From Spiribacter halobius (GTDB lineage Bacteria > Pseudomonadota > Gammaproteobacteria > Nitrococcales > Nitrococcaceae): DNA of 64,000 bases. The position numbers and the translations under genes are program-made. Positions within the stretch are counted from its first letter, which is position 1. The number at the start of each line of letters is the position of its first letter. The stretch lies in assembly GCF_020883455.1 (NCBI RefSeq), contig NZ_CP086615.1, positions 1,426,001 through 1,490,000 of the forward strand. The letters are read 5' to 3'. Below the pieces are notes generated by a model that was given only the letters and a program-made list of their open reading frames with translations, was not told where the DNA came from and did not search any database. This document shows, one piece after another, positions 35,591 to 44,585 of this stretch.

Positions 35591-37036
35591 TTACAGCCGA
35601 TAGATCACCCGCACTGCACCCCAGTGCCGGCCATTGACGGTGATCGGAGCCGAGGCGTCGCGGAACAGCTGGAAGTTGCCGCCGCCCATGTCGCGACGGT
35701 AGACCTGCAGCAGAAAGGGTCGGCGATTGCTCGCCGCGGCCTTGCCCACCCGGTCGTCGAAGATGCGGCGGTTGCGGCAGTTGGCGGCGTTCCACACCGG
35801 ATCGTCCGGGCGCTGCGGCTGGGAGACGGGCAGGGCATGGGTGGCGATATAGCCGCGGTCGTCGGTGGTGCAGCAGGCGCTGATCCGGCTGTCGCTCTCC
35901 CGCACCGGCTCCTGCAGGGCCGGCAGAACCTCGTCCGTGAAGCGGGTGTAGCGGCTGAGATACTGCTGCGGGTCCGTCCCCCGAATCGGCTGGTAATCGC
36001 GGTCGAACAGATCCTCGACGCTGATACGACCGCCGGCGACCGCCTTCTCGAACGTGCGCGAGACCGCCGCGGCGGTCTCCTGCGCCTTGCGCACGAAGGG
36101 CGAATCCTCGGTGTCACTGTCGCTTTCGAGGGTGATGTTCACCAGCTCCTCGGTAAAGCCGAGCAGCCGGTTGATGCGCTCGCCGGCGGCGTCGAGGTTG
36201 CCGGAGGAGCGTTCCACGTCCTCCGTGAGCCCCGCCAGACCGCTGGCGGTCTCGCCGCAGTAGCGGTCGATGTCCCGCACGGCACCGGCGATGCGCCCCG
36301 TCTCACGGTCGACGTCGGCGATGGCGGCCGCCACCGAGGTCATTACGTCCTGAATGGCATGGGTGCCCTCCTGCACGCGATGCGCCTGGGCGGAGCTCTC
36401 CTCGCCACGCTGCACCAGCTCACGCACCTGGCTCGCCAGCTCCGCCAGGGTCTCGTCGATCTGGGCCGTGGCCTCACCGGTCTGGCGGGCCAGCTCCTTG
36501 ACCTCCTCGGCGACCACGGCGAAGCCACGCCCCGCCTCGCCGGCACGGCTCGCCTCGATGGTGGCGTTCAGCGCGAGCAGGTTGGTCTGTTTGGCGATGC
36601 CGGAGATCCCCCGGGCCACTCCGGAGACGCGCCCCAGCGCCTCGTCCAGGTAGGCCAGCCGGCCGCCGCTGTCGGTGACGGCGTCGGCTAGCCGCCGGAT
36701 GTCGTCGATGGACTCGCGGATCCGCGCCTGCGAACGGTCGACCTCGCCGGCGGCGTCGTTGGCGACCTGCTGCGCAGCGGAGGCCGCCTGATCCACGGTC
36801 TTGTTGACCTCTGCCATCTGCGCGGCCATGCCGCTCAGATGGGCGAACTGCTCCGCCTCCCGGCTAACGTGGGCACTGACGTCGTCCACGTGCCCGGCGA
36901 CGTCCACCAGCTCCAGACCAAGCTGCCCGGTGCGCTCGGCGATCCGCTCGATCACGCGGGCATCGCCCGGCGCCCGGAACTCCCGGTCGGGTTGGGTGCC
37001 GCTTGTCTCCTCGCGATGCCAGCGCAGCCAACGCAC
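35591..37036 (-). CDS. Soluble methyl-accepting chemotaxis protein with C-terminal sensor region
   Basis: A 481-residue chemoreceptor without membrane segments. A coiled-coil region (about 30-120) leads into the signalling domain; the hairpin tip is [20 protein letters not shown] followed by [28 protein letters not shown]. The region after about residue 325 ([21 protein letters not shown] ending [13 protein letters not shown]) is a recurrent C-terminal module of cytoplasmic receptors, with [12 protein letters not shown]. Translation is assigned to the GTG at 37036 because GGAGGG lies at good spacing; an upstream ATG in the same frame (37162) has none. It is divergent from a multidomain response regulator, with a CRP-type site between them. 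Confidence 0.87.
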   Translation of the reverse strand: MRWLRWHREETSGTQPDREFRAPGDARVIERIAERTGQLGLELVDVAGHVDDVSAHVSREAEQFAHLSGMAAQMAEVNKTVDQAASAAQQVANDAAGEVDRSQARIRESIDDIRRLADAVTDSGGRLAYLDEALGRVSGVARGISGIAKQTNLLALNATIEASRAGEAGRGFAVVAEEVKELARQTGEATAQIDETLAELASQVRELVQRGEESSAQAHRVQEGTHAIQDVMTSVAAAIADVDRETGRIAGAVRDIDRYCGETASGLAGLTEDVERSSGNLDAAGERINRLLGFTEELVNITLESDSDTEDSPFVRKAQETAAAVSRTFEKAVAGGRISVEDLFDRDYQPIRGTDPQQYLSRYTRFTDEVLPALQEPVRESDSRISACCTTDDRGYIATHALPVSQPQRPDDPVWNAANCRNRRIFDDRVGKAAASNRRPFLLQVYRRDMGGGNFQLFRDASAPITVNGRHWGAVRVIYRL

Positions 37037-37173
37037 GTCTCGACTCCCTCCGCGCAGGCCGGTCTCGTGACCGGGACACCCGTTGTCCTCCCAGGGGATA
37101 ACGGCGCTGTCGCCACGTCCTTGAGCGCTCCGGACGGACGGGGATCGCGCCCGGCGCGGCATCTATGAAACAC

Positions 37174-37189
37174 TGTGATGAAAATCACA
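37174..37189. promoter_or_regulatory. CRP/Vfr-type binding site between chemoreceptor and regulator genes
   Basis: TGTGATGAAAATCACA matches TGTGA-N6-TCACA exactly and is embedded in an 18-bp palindrome (37173-37190). It sits in the 195-bp divergent gap, 43 bp before the regulator ATG at 37232 and 138 bp before the chemoreceptor GTG. Its presence argues against the earlier in-frame ATG at 37175 as the regulator start. Confidence 0.62.
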
Positions 37190-37231
37190 GAAGCGGCTGA
37201 CGGCCCGCAGGGTGACGGACGAAGAAGGCCC

Positions 37232-38710
37232 ATGACATCGGCGGATGGCGGCGAGGACATCAGACGCGACCTGGCGGCCCTGGTTACGGCCTGGGAGGCG
37301 ATGCGGGACGGCGCCGATGCGGCGCACTTCGAGGCAATGCGTCGCCACTGCGCCGGCGTGGCTGCCGCCGCCGAAGCGAGCGGGCACCGGCGGCTGGCGG
37401 AGCTGGCGGGGGTGGCGGAGATCATGCTGACGCCGCTGGCCCGGGCGGAGGAGCCCGCGGATCCGCTGCTGCTGCGAACCCTGGACGACTATGTCGAGGC
37501 ACTGCGCCGGCTCGATCCGGGAGCGCCCCCCGAAAGCCCGGCCATGCCCTGCCGGCGGGCGCGCCTGATCACCGGGGACGACACCGCCGTCGCACGGCTG
37601 CGGCCGTTGCTGCGGGATCTCGCCTGGGGGCTGGAGGTCCTGCCGGACGCCACCGGCGCCGCGGATCCCGGACCGGCGGAGCTGATCGTGCTCGATCTGG
37701 ACGGGAGCGCCGAGCCGGACAGGTTGCTATCCGGGCTAACGACGGCGCTGGGGCCCGCTTCAGCGGGGCCCCAGCCGCCAGTGGTGGCACTGGCCGCCCG
37801 CGGCTCGGCGGCGTTGCGCCTCACTGCCGCCCGCGCCGGAGCGGCCGGCTTCTGGCTCAAGGGCATGAGCCGGGATCTGCTCGCTGCCGAGCTGGACCGT
37901 CTGGCGCTTGCGGCAGCGGAGTCGGCACGGCCGTTGCGCGTGCTGCTACGGGACGACAGCCGCACCCAGACGGCCTATTACCGCAACGTTCTGCAGCGCG
38001 CCGGCCTGACCGTGGAGGCCGCGGACAGTGCCGACGCCGTCTTCGAGGCGCTGCTGCAGCGGCCGCCGGATCTGCTCCTGCTGGACCTGCACATGCCGGA
38101 CTGTGACGGCGCCGAGCTCACACGGGCCGTGCGCCAGCTGCCCGGGCTGGGCCATCTGCCGGTGGTGTTCCTGTCCATGGAGACCGATGTCCGCAGGCAG
38201 CTGGACGCCCTGGCGGCGGGCGGCGACGACTTCCTGGTCAAGCCGGTGTCCGGCGGCCAGCTGTTGCGTACGGTCACCCTCCGCGCCACCCGGGGGCGGA
38301 CGCTGCGGCAGCAGTCGGGGCGTGACGGTGCCACGGGGGCTCTGGTGGGGGAGGCGCTGCGGGCGCGGATTCGACATGAGCAATGGCGGGCGGAGCGCGA
38401 TCGGCGACCGCTGCAGCTCGCCCTGCTGCGCCGCTGCGAGGCCGCTGCGGGTCCGGCCGGCACCGAGCTCACCGCGCTGGCCCTGCGCCTGAACGAACGG
38501 CTGCGCCGGACCGACGTGCTCGGCCGGCACAGTTCGGATGCCCTCGTGGTGCTGCTGCCCGGGGCCGGCGAGCAGGAGGCGCGGGCACTGCTGTCCCCCC
38601 TGCTGCAGGCGGAGGCCGACCACGCCGGCTGGCGCCTCGGGCTCGCCGGGCAGACCCCGGCGCTGGACGCGGAGGGGCTGCTGCTCGCCGCCGAGGCGGC
38701 GCTGGCCTAG
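37232..38710 (+). CDS. Multidomain response regulator (pseudo-REC, REC, degenerate GGDEF)
   Basis: A 492-residue signalling protein. An N-terminal helical, HPt-like region (about 1-90) is followed by a REC-like domain lacking the usual early acidic pair, with LIVLDLDG and FWLKGMS (about 105-215). A canonical receiver comes next (LRVLLRDDSR, phosphoacceptor D285 in LLLLDLHMPD, K337 in FLVKPV). The C-terminal part looks like a GGDEF remnant in which the signature is replaced by HSSDA (LGRHSSDALVVLLPG), so no cyclase activity is expected. It is divergent from the chemoreceptor. The ATG at 37232 has GAAGAAGG upstream and leaves the CRP-type site in the promoter. Its stop overlaps the convergent fadE stop by 4 bp. 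Confidence 0.82.
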   Translation: MTSADGGEDIRRDLAALVTAWEAMRDGADAAHFEAMRRHCAGVAAAAEASGHRRLAELAGVAEIMLTPLARAEEPADPLLLRTLDDYVEALRRLDPGAPPESPAMPCRRARLITGDDTAVARLRPLLRDLAWGLEVLPDATGAADPGPAELIVLDLDGSAEPDRLLSGLTTALGPASAGPQPPVVALAARGSAALRLTAARAGAAGFWLKGMSRDLLAAELDRLALAAAESARPLRVLLRDDSRTQTAYYRNVLQRAGLTVEAADSADAVFEALLQRPPDLLLLDLHMPDCDGAELTRAVRQLPGLGHLPVVFLSMETDVRRQLDALAAGGDDFLVKPVSGGQLLRTVTLRATRGRTLRQQSGRDGATGALVGEALRARIRHEQWRAERDRRPLQLALLRRCEAAAGPAGTELTALALRLNERLRRTDVLGRHSSDALVVLLPGAGEQEARALLSPLLQAEADHAGWRLGLAGQTPALDAEGLLLAAEAALA

Positions 38711-41145
38711 CCAGCGCTGCGGGCCAGTTCCTGCGGGTCGAAGTCGTCGACGCTGATGACCCGCAGGCGGGCCGCTTCCGCCTCCCGCAGCCGCTCGGCC
38801 TCGTCGGCGCCGAGCACGCCGGCGCGCTCGCCCGCGCCGATGGCGTCCTCGTCCCAGGCCACCCGCAACTCGCCGCTGCGCACCGCCTTGCGCAGGCGAC
38901 GCTCCAGCGGCGCGACCTCGTGGGCCAGGGCATAGGCACGCTCCACGGCGCCGATGGCATCGCCGGCGTCCGTGGGCCGGTAGACGCCGTCGATGAGCCG
39001 CTCGCGGGGCTCCCCCGGCTCCATCATGAGGCGGGCGACGCGGGCGGCGAGGCGGTCATCCGGGCCACGGCGCCGCCGGCCGAGGGGCAGCACCAGCCCG
39101 CGCAGCAGCCAGGCCAGCGGGCGCACGGGGAAGTTGGCGATGACCTCGTCCAGGCGTTGCTCGATGAGCGCGAGGGACTGCTCGATCCCGTAGCTTACGA
39201 AGGCCAGATCCTCCCGTGGCCGGCCGTCGTCCTCGTAGCGCTTGAGCGTGGCCGAGGCCAGGTAGAGGTGGCTCAGCATGTCGCCGAGGCGGGCCGAGAT
39301 CCGCTCGCGGCGCTTCAGGCCGCCGCCGAGCACGAGCATGCTGGCATCGGCCAGCAGGGCGAAGGCCGCGGCGTAGCGCTCCAGCTGGCGGAAGTAGGGG
39401 CGCGTGTCGGCGCTGCCGGCGCCGCGTGCGAGGCGCGCGCCGCTGAGGCCGAGGAGCAGCGCGCGCAGAGCGCAGCCGAGGCTGTGGCCGACGTGGCCGA
39501 CCAGCAGGCGGTCGAAGCTCGCACGGCCGCGCTCCGGGTCGGGGTCGCCGGTGGCCTCGATCTCCTTCAGCACGAAGGGATGGCAGCGGATGGCCCCCTG
39601 GCCGAAGATCATCATGTTGCGGGTAAGGATGTTCGAGCCTTCCACCGTAATGCTGATCGGCGTGGTCTGGTAGCTGCGGCCGAGATAATTGGAGGGACCG
39701 AGGCAGATGCCCTTGCCGCCGTGCACGTCCATGGCATCGTTGATGCATTCGCGCTGGCGCTCGGTGAGGTGATACTTGACCACCGCCGAGAGCACGGCGG
39801 GTTCCTCCCCCGCATCCAGGGCGGCCGCGGTGACGCGACGCGCGGCCTCGCATACGTAGGCATTGCCGGCGATCCGCGCGAGCGCCTCCTGCACGCCCTC
39901 GAACTCGCCAATGGGCACCCGGAACTGCTCCCGGATGCGGGCATAGGCGCCGGTGGTGAGCGCGCACATCTTGGCCGTGGCGACGCTGCCGGCGGGCAGC
40001 GAGATGCTGCGGCCGACGGCAAGGCAGTTCATGAGCATGCGCCAGCCCTGGCCGATACGCTCCGCGCCGCCGATGATCTGGGTGAGGGGGATGAACACGT
40101 CCCGCCCGCGGTTCGGTCCGTTCATGAAGGCGGCGTTGAGGGGCAGGTGCCGGCGGCCGATCTCCACGCCGGGGAGGTCGGTGGGGATCAGCGCCAGGGT
40201 GATGCCGAGGTCGGTGCTCTCGCCCAGCAGATGGTCAGGGTCGTAGGCGCGGAAGGCGAGTCCGAGCAGGGTGGCCACCGGGCCCAGGGTGATGTAGCGC
40301 TTCTCCCAGTTCAGGCGCAGCCCCAGCACCTCTTCGCCCTGCCACTCGCCGCGGCAGACCACGCCGGTATCCGGCAGCGAGCCGGCATCCGAGCCGGCCC
40401 AGGGGCCGGTGAGCGCGAAGCAGGGGATCTCCTCGCCCCGTGCCAGGCGGGGCAGGTAATAGCGCTGCTGGGCATCGGTGCCGTAGCGCATGAGCAGCTC
40501 GGCAGGGCCGAGGGAGTTCGGCACCATCACCGTGGAGCCGAGATCCGCGCTGCGGCTCGCCAGCCTCATGACGACGGCCGAGTGGGCGCTCGCCGAGAAG
40601 CCCTTGCCGCCGTGCGCGGCCGGGATGATGAGGCCGAAGAAGCCTTCGCCGCGGATGGTCTCCCAGGCGGCGGGGGGCAGATCCAGACGCTGGTGGCTGA
40701 CCTCCCACTCATCCACCTGGCCGCACAGGGTCTCGGTGGGGCCGTCCAGGAACGCCTGCTCGGCCTCCGTGAGGCGCGCCGGCGGCTGGCGCAGCAGTCG
40801 CCGCCAGTCGGGGTGGCCGCTGAAGAGCTCGCCATCCCACCAGACGGTGCCGGCATCCAGGGCGGCGCGCTCCGTCTCGGAGATCTCCGGCAGCACGCTG
40901 CGGAACCAGTCGAACAGACGATCGGTGAGCAGGCGCCGCCGCAGACTCGGCGTGTTGAGCGGCACCGCCACGGTGAGGAACACCGCCCAGAACGCCACGC
41001 CCCAGGCCCAGTGCTGGCCGCCGAGCAGCGTGAGCGCCAGCAGGTAGCCGGCGATGGCCAGCGTATTCAGGCTGAGCCGGGTGCGGGCGAAGGCGAGTGC
41101 CCCGAGCAGGGCCAGGAACAGGAGCAGCCAGATCAGGGCGAGCAT
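38707..41145 (-). CDS. fadE: Acyl-CoA dehydrogenase FadE
   Basis: An 812-residue long-chain acyl-CoA dehydrogenase, the first enzyme of beta-oxidation, of the FadE size class. Two N-terminal hydrophobic helices (ALIWLLLFLALLGALAF and LAIAGYLLALTLLGGQ) suggest membrane association. The flavoenzyme core shows FALTGPWAGSDAGSLPDTGV, GWRMLMNCLAVGRSISLPA, KYHLTERQRECINDAMDVHG and GGKGICLGPSNYLGRSYQ. A C-terminal helical extension typical of FadE follows. The ATG at 41145 puts the membrane helices at the N-terminus; the much longer open frame upstream is a shadow of mrcB and dsbB. The 167-bp divergent gap to dsbB shows no recognisable fatty-acid regulator site. Confidence 0.95.
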   Translation of the reverse strand: MLALIWLLLFLALLGALAFARTRLSLNTLAIAGYLLALTLLGGQHWAWGVAFWAVFLTVAVPLNTPSLRRRLLTDRLFDWFRSVLPEISETERAALDAGTVWWDGELFSGHPDWRRLLRQPPARLTEAEQAFLDGPTETLCGQVDEWEVSHQRLDLPPAAWETIRGEGFFGLIIPAAHGGKGFSASAHSAVVMRLASRSADLGSTVMVPNSLGPAELLMRYGTDAQQRYYLPRLARGEEIPCFALTGPWAGSDAGSLPDTGVVCRGEWQGEEVLGLRLNWEKRYITLGPVATLLGLAFRAYDPDHLLGESTDLGITLALIPTDLPGVEIGRRHLPLNAAFMNGPNRGRDVFIPLTQIIGGAERIGQGWRMLMNCLAVGRSISLPAGSVATAKMCALTTGAYARIREQFRVPIGEFEGVQEALARIAGNAYVCEAARRVTAAALDAGEEPAVLSAVVKYHLTERQRECINDAMDVHGGKGICLGPSNYLGRSYQTTPISITVEGSNILTRNMMIFGQGAIRCHPFVLKEIEATGDPDPERGRASFDRLLVGHVGHSLGCALRALLLGLSGARLARGAGSADTRPYFRQLERYAAAFALLADASMLVLGGGLKRRERISARLGDMLSHLYLASATLKRYEDDGRPREDLAFVSYGIEQSLALIEQRLDEVIANFPVRPLAWLLRGLVLPLGRRRRGPDDRLAARVARLMMEPGEPRERLIDGVYRPTDAGDAIGAVERAYALAHEVAPLERRLRKAVRSGELRVAWDEDAIGAGERAGVLGADEAERLREAEAARLRVISVDDFDPQELARSAG

Positions 41146-41312
41146 GAGGCACTCCGTGTCGGGGGAGCGGAACGGCGCGGCGTCACCATTACCACGCCCA
41201 CGCCCAGGGGTCCATACTCCGGCGTATGTTGCTGATGTGAGACAGCTCGCGTGCGGGTAGGGCCGCTCTGCTAGCATAGCGGCTCCGCCGTTCCGCCCAC
41301 GCCGAGGACTCA

Positions 41313-41807
41313 ATGCTACTGTCCATCGCGCCCCACCGGCGTGCCCTGAACCTTGCCGGATTCGGGATCTGTGCCGCCCTGCTGGCAGGTGCCTACTATC
41401 TCGAGTGGGTGCAGGGCATGGAGCCCTGTCCGCTCTGCATCTTCCAGCGCCTGGTGTTCGCCGCGCTGGCCGTGGTGTTCCTGCTTGGCGCCTGCTTCGG
41501 CGGTGGCCGTATCGTGGCCGGCCTGCTGGCGGTGACGGCGTCCGGCGGCGTGGCGCTCGCCCTGCGGCATCTCTGGTTACAGTCCCTGCCGCCGGACCAG
41601 GTGCCGGCCTGCGGCCCGGGTCTGGACTACATGCTGGGCGCCTTCCCGTTCTGGGAGACGGTCTCCATGGTGCTCTCCGGCTCCGGGGAGTGCGCCGAGG
41701 TGGACCGTGTGCTCGGCCTGAGCATTCCCTGGTGGACGCTGGCGGCCTTCGTCGTCCTGGGTGTCGTCGGGACCCTGTTGAACCTGGCCCGCCGGCGGGG
41801 GGCCTGA
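41313..41807 (+). CDS. dsbB: Disulfide bond formation protein DsbB
   Basis: A 164-residue inner membrane quinone reductase that re-oxidises DsbA. Four transmembrane helices are visible. The first redox pair is C39-P-L-C42 in MEPCPLCIFQR, and the second periplasmic loop carries C100 and C127, as in active DsbB. It is followed 7 bp later by mrcB, so the two are probably co-transcribed; both serve the periplasm. Confidence 0.95.
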   Translation: MLLSIAPHRRALNLAGFGICAALLAGAYYLEWVQGMEPCPLCIFQRLVFAALAVVFLLGACFGGGRIVAGLLAVTASGGVALALRHLWLQSLPPDQVPACGPGLDYMLGAFPFWETVSMVLSGSGECAEVDRVLGLSIPWWTLAAFVVLGVVGTLLNLARRRGA

Positions 41808-41814
41808 CTCCGGC

Positions 41815-44127
41815 ATGGCCCGACGGCGCGCCGCCAACGGCAAGCGCAAGCCCCGCCGTCGGCAGGGTCGCTGGCATCTGCGCCGCTGGTTGCTCGGCGT
41901 GGTGGTCCTCGGCGTCCTGGTATCGGCCGCGCACGTGGCATGGCTGGATCATCGCGTCAGCACGGAGTTCGAGGGCAAGCGCTGGGCGGTACCGGCGCGA
42001 GTGTACGCACGGCCGCTGGAGCTGCACGTCGGCCGGCCGCTGGATGCGCAGACCCTGCTCGCCGAGCTGCGCGCCGCCGGCTACCGGCCGGTGGAGCGCC
42101 TGCAGGGGCCCGGGCAGTACACCCGCAGCGGCCAGCGCTTCGGCATCCACACCCGGGCCTTCCGCTTCTGGGACGGGCGCGAGCCGGCGCAGCGTCTGGA
42201 GCTGCAGCTGGCCGATGGCCACGTCGCAACGCTGCATGACCCCCGCAGCGGCGCCGGCGTGGACCTGGCGCGGCTCGACCCGGCGCCCATCGGCGGGCTC
42301 TATCCCGCCCATCGGGAAGACCGCATTCTGGTGCAGCTGGAGGAGGTGCCGCGGCCGCTGGTGGAAGCCCTGCTGGCGGTGGAGGACCGGGGCTTCCCCG
42401 ACCACTTCGGCATCTCGCCCACCGGCATTGCCCGGGCGCTGGTGGCCAACCTGCAGGCCGGTCGGATCGTCCAGGGCGGCAGCACGCTCACCCAGCAGCT
42501 GGTCAAGAACTTCTTCCTGAACGCCGACCGCACCCTCTGGCGCAAGGCCAACGAGGCGGTCATGGCCGTGCTGCTGGAGCTGCGCTACAGCAAGGCGGAG
42601 ATCCTCGAGGCGTACCTCAACGAGGTCTACCTCGGGCAGGCGCCGAGCCGCGCGATCCATGGCTTCGGCCTCGCCAGCCGGTTCTACTTCGGCGAGCCGC
42701 TGGAGCGCCTCGACGTTGCCGAGCAGGCGCTGCTGGTCGGCATGGTCAAGGGCCCGAGCCATTACAACCCGCGGCGGCATCCCGAACGGGCCCGTGCGCG
42801 CCGTGACCTCGTGCTGGACCGAATGGTGGCGGTGGGATATCTCAGCCCGGCCGAGGCGCGCGCCGCCCGCGCCGCCCCGCTCGGGGTGATCGAGGAGGGC
42901 GGCGGCGCCGGGCGGGACTATCCCGCTTTCCTGGACCTGGTGCGGCGCCACCTGCAGCGGGACTATCGGGCCGAGGATCTGACCTCCGAGGGCCTGCGCA
43001 TCTTCACCACGCTGGCGCCGGCGACCCAGGAGCAGGCGGAGGCAGCGATTATCCGGCGCACCGCGGAGCTGGGATCCGACGTGCAGGCGGCGGCGGTGGT
43101 GGTGGACACCGACGACGGCGAAGTGCGGGCGCTGGTGGGTGGGCGCGAGCCGCGTTTCGAGGGCTTCAACCGCGCGCTGGATGCCAGCCGACCCGTTGGC
43201 TCGCTGATCAAGCCCGCGGTCTATCTGGCGGCGCTGGAGCGCAGCGACGCCTATGGCCTCGGCACCCGGCTGGAGGACCGGCCGGTGACCCTGCAGAACG
43301 AGAGCGGCCAGGAGTGGCGGCCGCAGAATTACGACGGCGAGTTCCGCGGCGACGTGGCCCTGTGGGAGGCGCTGGCCCACTCCTACAACGTCCCCACCGT
43401 GCGGCTGGGGCTGGACGTCGGCCTGCGGGCCACGGTGGACGTCATGCGTCGCCTCGGGCTGCGCGTTCCCGACACCGTCTACCCCTCGCTGCTCCTGGGC
43501 GCGGTGGAGCAGACGCCCATCGACATCGCCCGCGCGTACACGACCCTCGCCAGCGGCGGCTATCGCATGCCCCTGCGGTCGGTGCGCGCGGTGACCACCG
43601 CCGAGGGCGAGGCGCTGAACCGCTATCCCCTGTCGGTGGAGCGTGCCTTTGCCCCGGAGCCGGTGTTCCTGGTCAACCACGCCCTGCGTCGGGCGGTGAC
43701 AGAGGGCACGGCGCGGGGCCTCGGCCGTTGGCTGCCGGCGGATGGCAGCATCGCAGGCAAGACCGGCACCACGGACGACAACCGCGACAGCTGGTTCGCC
43801 GGCTATCGCGGCGATACCCTCGCGGTGGTCTGGGCCGGGCGCGATGACGGCGGCGACACCGGCCTCACCGGCAGCAGCGGTGCCATGACCGTCTGGGGTG
43901 AGATGATGGCGGGCGTTCCGGTGCGGCGCAGCCCGCCGCGGCCGCCCGAGGGCATCGAGGTGGTGTGGATAGACCCGGCCAGCGGCCGGCGGGCAGCGGC
44001 CTACTGCGAGGGGGCGGTGCAGCTACCCTACGTCGAGGGCGCGGCGCCCGGGGCCGCGGCCCCCTGCGTCGAGGAGAGCAACGTGGTCGACCGGGCCGCG
44101 GGGTGGTTCAGGAGATGGCTCGATTGA
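41815..44127 (+). CDS. mrcB: Penicillin-binding protein 1B
   Basis: A 770-residue bifunctional peptidoglycan synthase. A basic N-terminus and one membrane anchor (RWLLGVVVLGVLVSAAHVAW) precede a UB2H domain (YRPVERLQGPGQYTRSGQRF). The glycosyltransferase domain has EDRGFPDHFGISPTGIAR and GGSTLTQQLVKN. The transpeptidase has the serine nucleophile in SRPVGSLIKP, SYN in HSYNVP and KTGTT. The UB2H domain, the docking site for the LpoB activator in enterobacteria, marks it as PBP1b rather than PBP1a. A small TPR lipoprotein gene overlaps its end and could be functionally linked. Confidence 0.95.
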   Translation: MARRRAANGKRKPRRRQGRWHLRRWLLGVVVLGVLVSAAHVAWLDHRVSTEFEGKRWAVPARVYARPLELHVGRPLDAQTLLAELRAAGYRPVERLQGPGQYTRSGQRFGIHTRAFRFWDGREPAQRLELQLADGHVATLHDPRSGAGVDLARLDPAPIGGLYPAHREDRILVQLEEVPRPLVEALLAVEDRGFPDHFGISPTGIARALVANLQAGRIVQGGSTLTQQLVKNFFLNADRTLWRKANEAVMAVLLELRYSKAEILEAYLNEVYLGQAPSRAIHGFGLASRFYFGEPLERLDVAEQALLVGMVKGPSHYNPRRHPERARARRDLVLDRMVAVGYLSPAEARAARAAPLGVIEEGGGAGRDYPAFLDLVRRHLQRDYRAEDLTSEGLRIFTTLAPATQEQAEAAIIRRTAELGSDVQAAAVVVDTDDGEVRALVGGREPRFEGFNRALDASRPVGSLIKPAVYLAALERSDAYGLGTRLEDRPVTLQNESGQEWRPQNYDGEFRGDVALWEALAHSYNVPTVRLGLDVGLRATVDVMRRLGLRVPDTVYPSLLLGAVEQTPIDIARAYTTLASGGYRMPLRSVRAVTTAEGEALNRYPLSVERAFAPEPVFLVNHALRRAVTEGTARGLGRWLPADGSIAGKTGTTDDNRDSWFAGYRGDTLAVVWAGRDDGGDTGLTGSSGAMTVWGEMMAGVPVRRSPPRPPEGIEVVWIDPASGRRAAAYCEGAVQLPYVEGAAPGAAAPCVEESNVVDRAAGWFRRWLD

Positions 44128-44585
44128 TGATGCGATACCGGATGCTGCTCGCCGCCCTCCTGCTGGTGCTGCTGGCCGGCTGTGCGCCGCTAGAGCGTAT
44201 GCCCGACGAGGCACCGGCGGAGCGGCCGACGCCACCGTCGGCGGAGGAGCCGGTGCCGGATGCCGTTGCGGGGCTGCTGTCCGAGGCGGAGGCGGCGAGC
44301 GCCGCCGGCGATCAGGAGCGCGCGGCGGCACTGCTGGAGCGCGCCATCGGCATCGCGCCGGACGAGGCGGTGCTCTGGCACAACCTCGCCATTGTGCGCT
44401 ATCGCCAGGGCGCCTACGGGCAGGCGGAGCAGATGGCGCTGCGCGCGGACGGTCTGGCAGGCGACGACCGCCGCCTGCGCGCCACGAACTGGCGCCTGAT
44501 CGCCGCCGCGCGCGAGCGCCAGGGTGATGACGCCGGCGCCGGCGAGGCCGAGGCCCGCGCCGCCGGTCTGCAGTCCGGCGAATGA
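44127..44585 (+). CDS. Small TPR lipoprotein
   Basis: A 152-residue secreted protein. The signal sequence MMRYRMLLAALLLVLLAGC has the lipobox LAGC, so it is a predicted outer membrane lipoprotein. A Pro/Glu-rich linker is followed by about two TPR-like repeats (AGDQERAAALLERAIGIAPDEAVLWHN...). Its start overlaps the mrcB stop codon (TGATG); an upstream in-frame ATG at 44115 is also possible. Placement after mrcB, which needs a lipoprotein activator in E. coli, makes a peptidoglycan-related role attractive, but the sequence is not LpoB. It overlaps the helicase gene by 4 bp. Confidence 0.85.
   Translation: MMRYRMLLAALLLVLLAGCAPLERMPDEAPAERPTPPSAEEPVPDAVAGLLSEAEAASAAGDQERAAALLERAIGIAPDEAVLWHNLAIVRYRQGAYGQAEQMALRADGLAGDDRRLRATNWRLIAAARERQGDDAGAGEAEARAAGLQSGE

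Noticed and set aside
37175-37231. Earlier start codons for the response regulator
   Set aside because: The ATG at 37175 lies inside the perfect CRP-type palindrome and has no ribosome site; the ATG at 37232 has GAAGAAGG upstream.
38707-43680. A 1657-codon open frame on the minus strand covering fadE, dsbB and mrcB
   Set aside because: Only the part from 41145 downward is FadE; the upstream part is Pro/Arg/His-rich noise lying antisense to clear dsbB and mrcB genes, as often happens at high GC.
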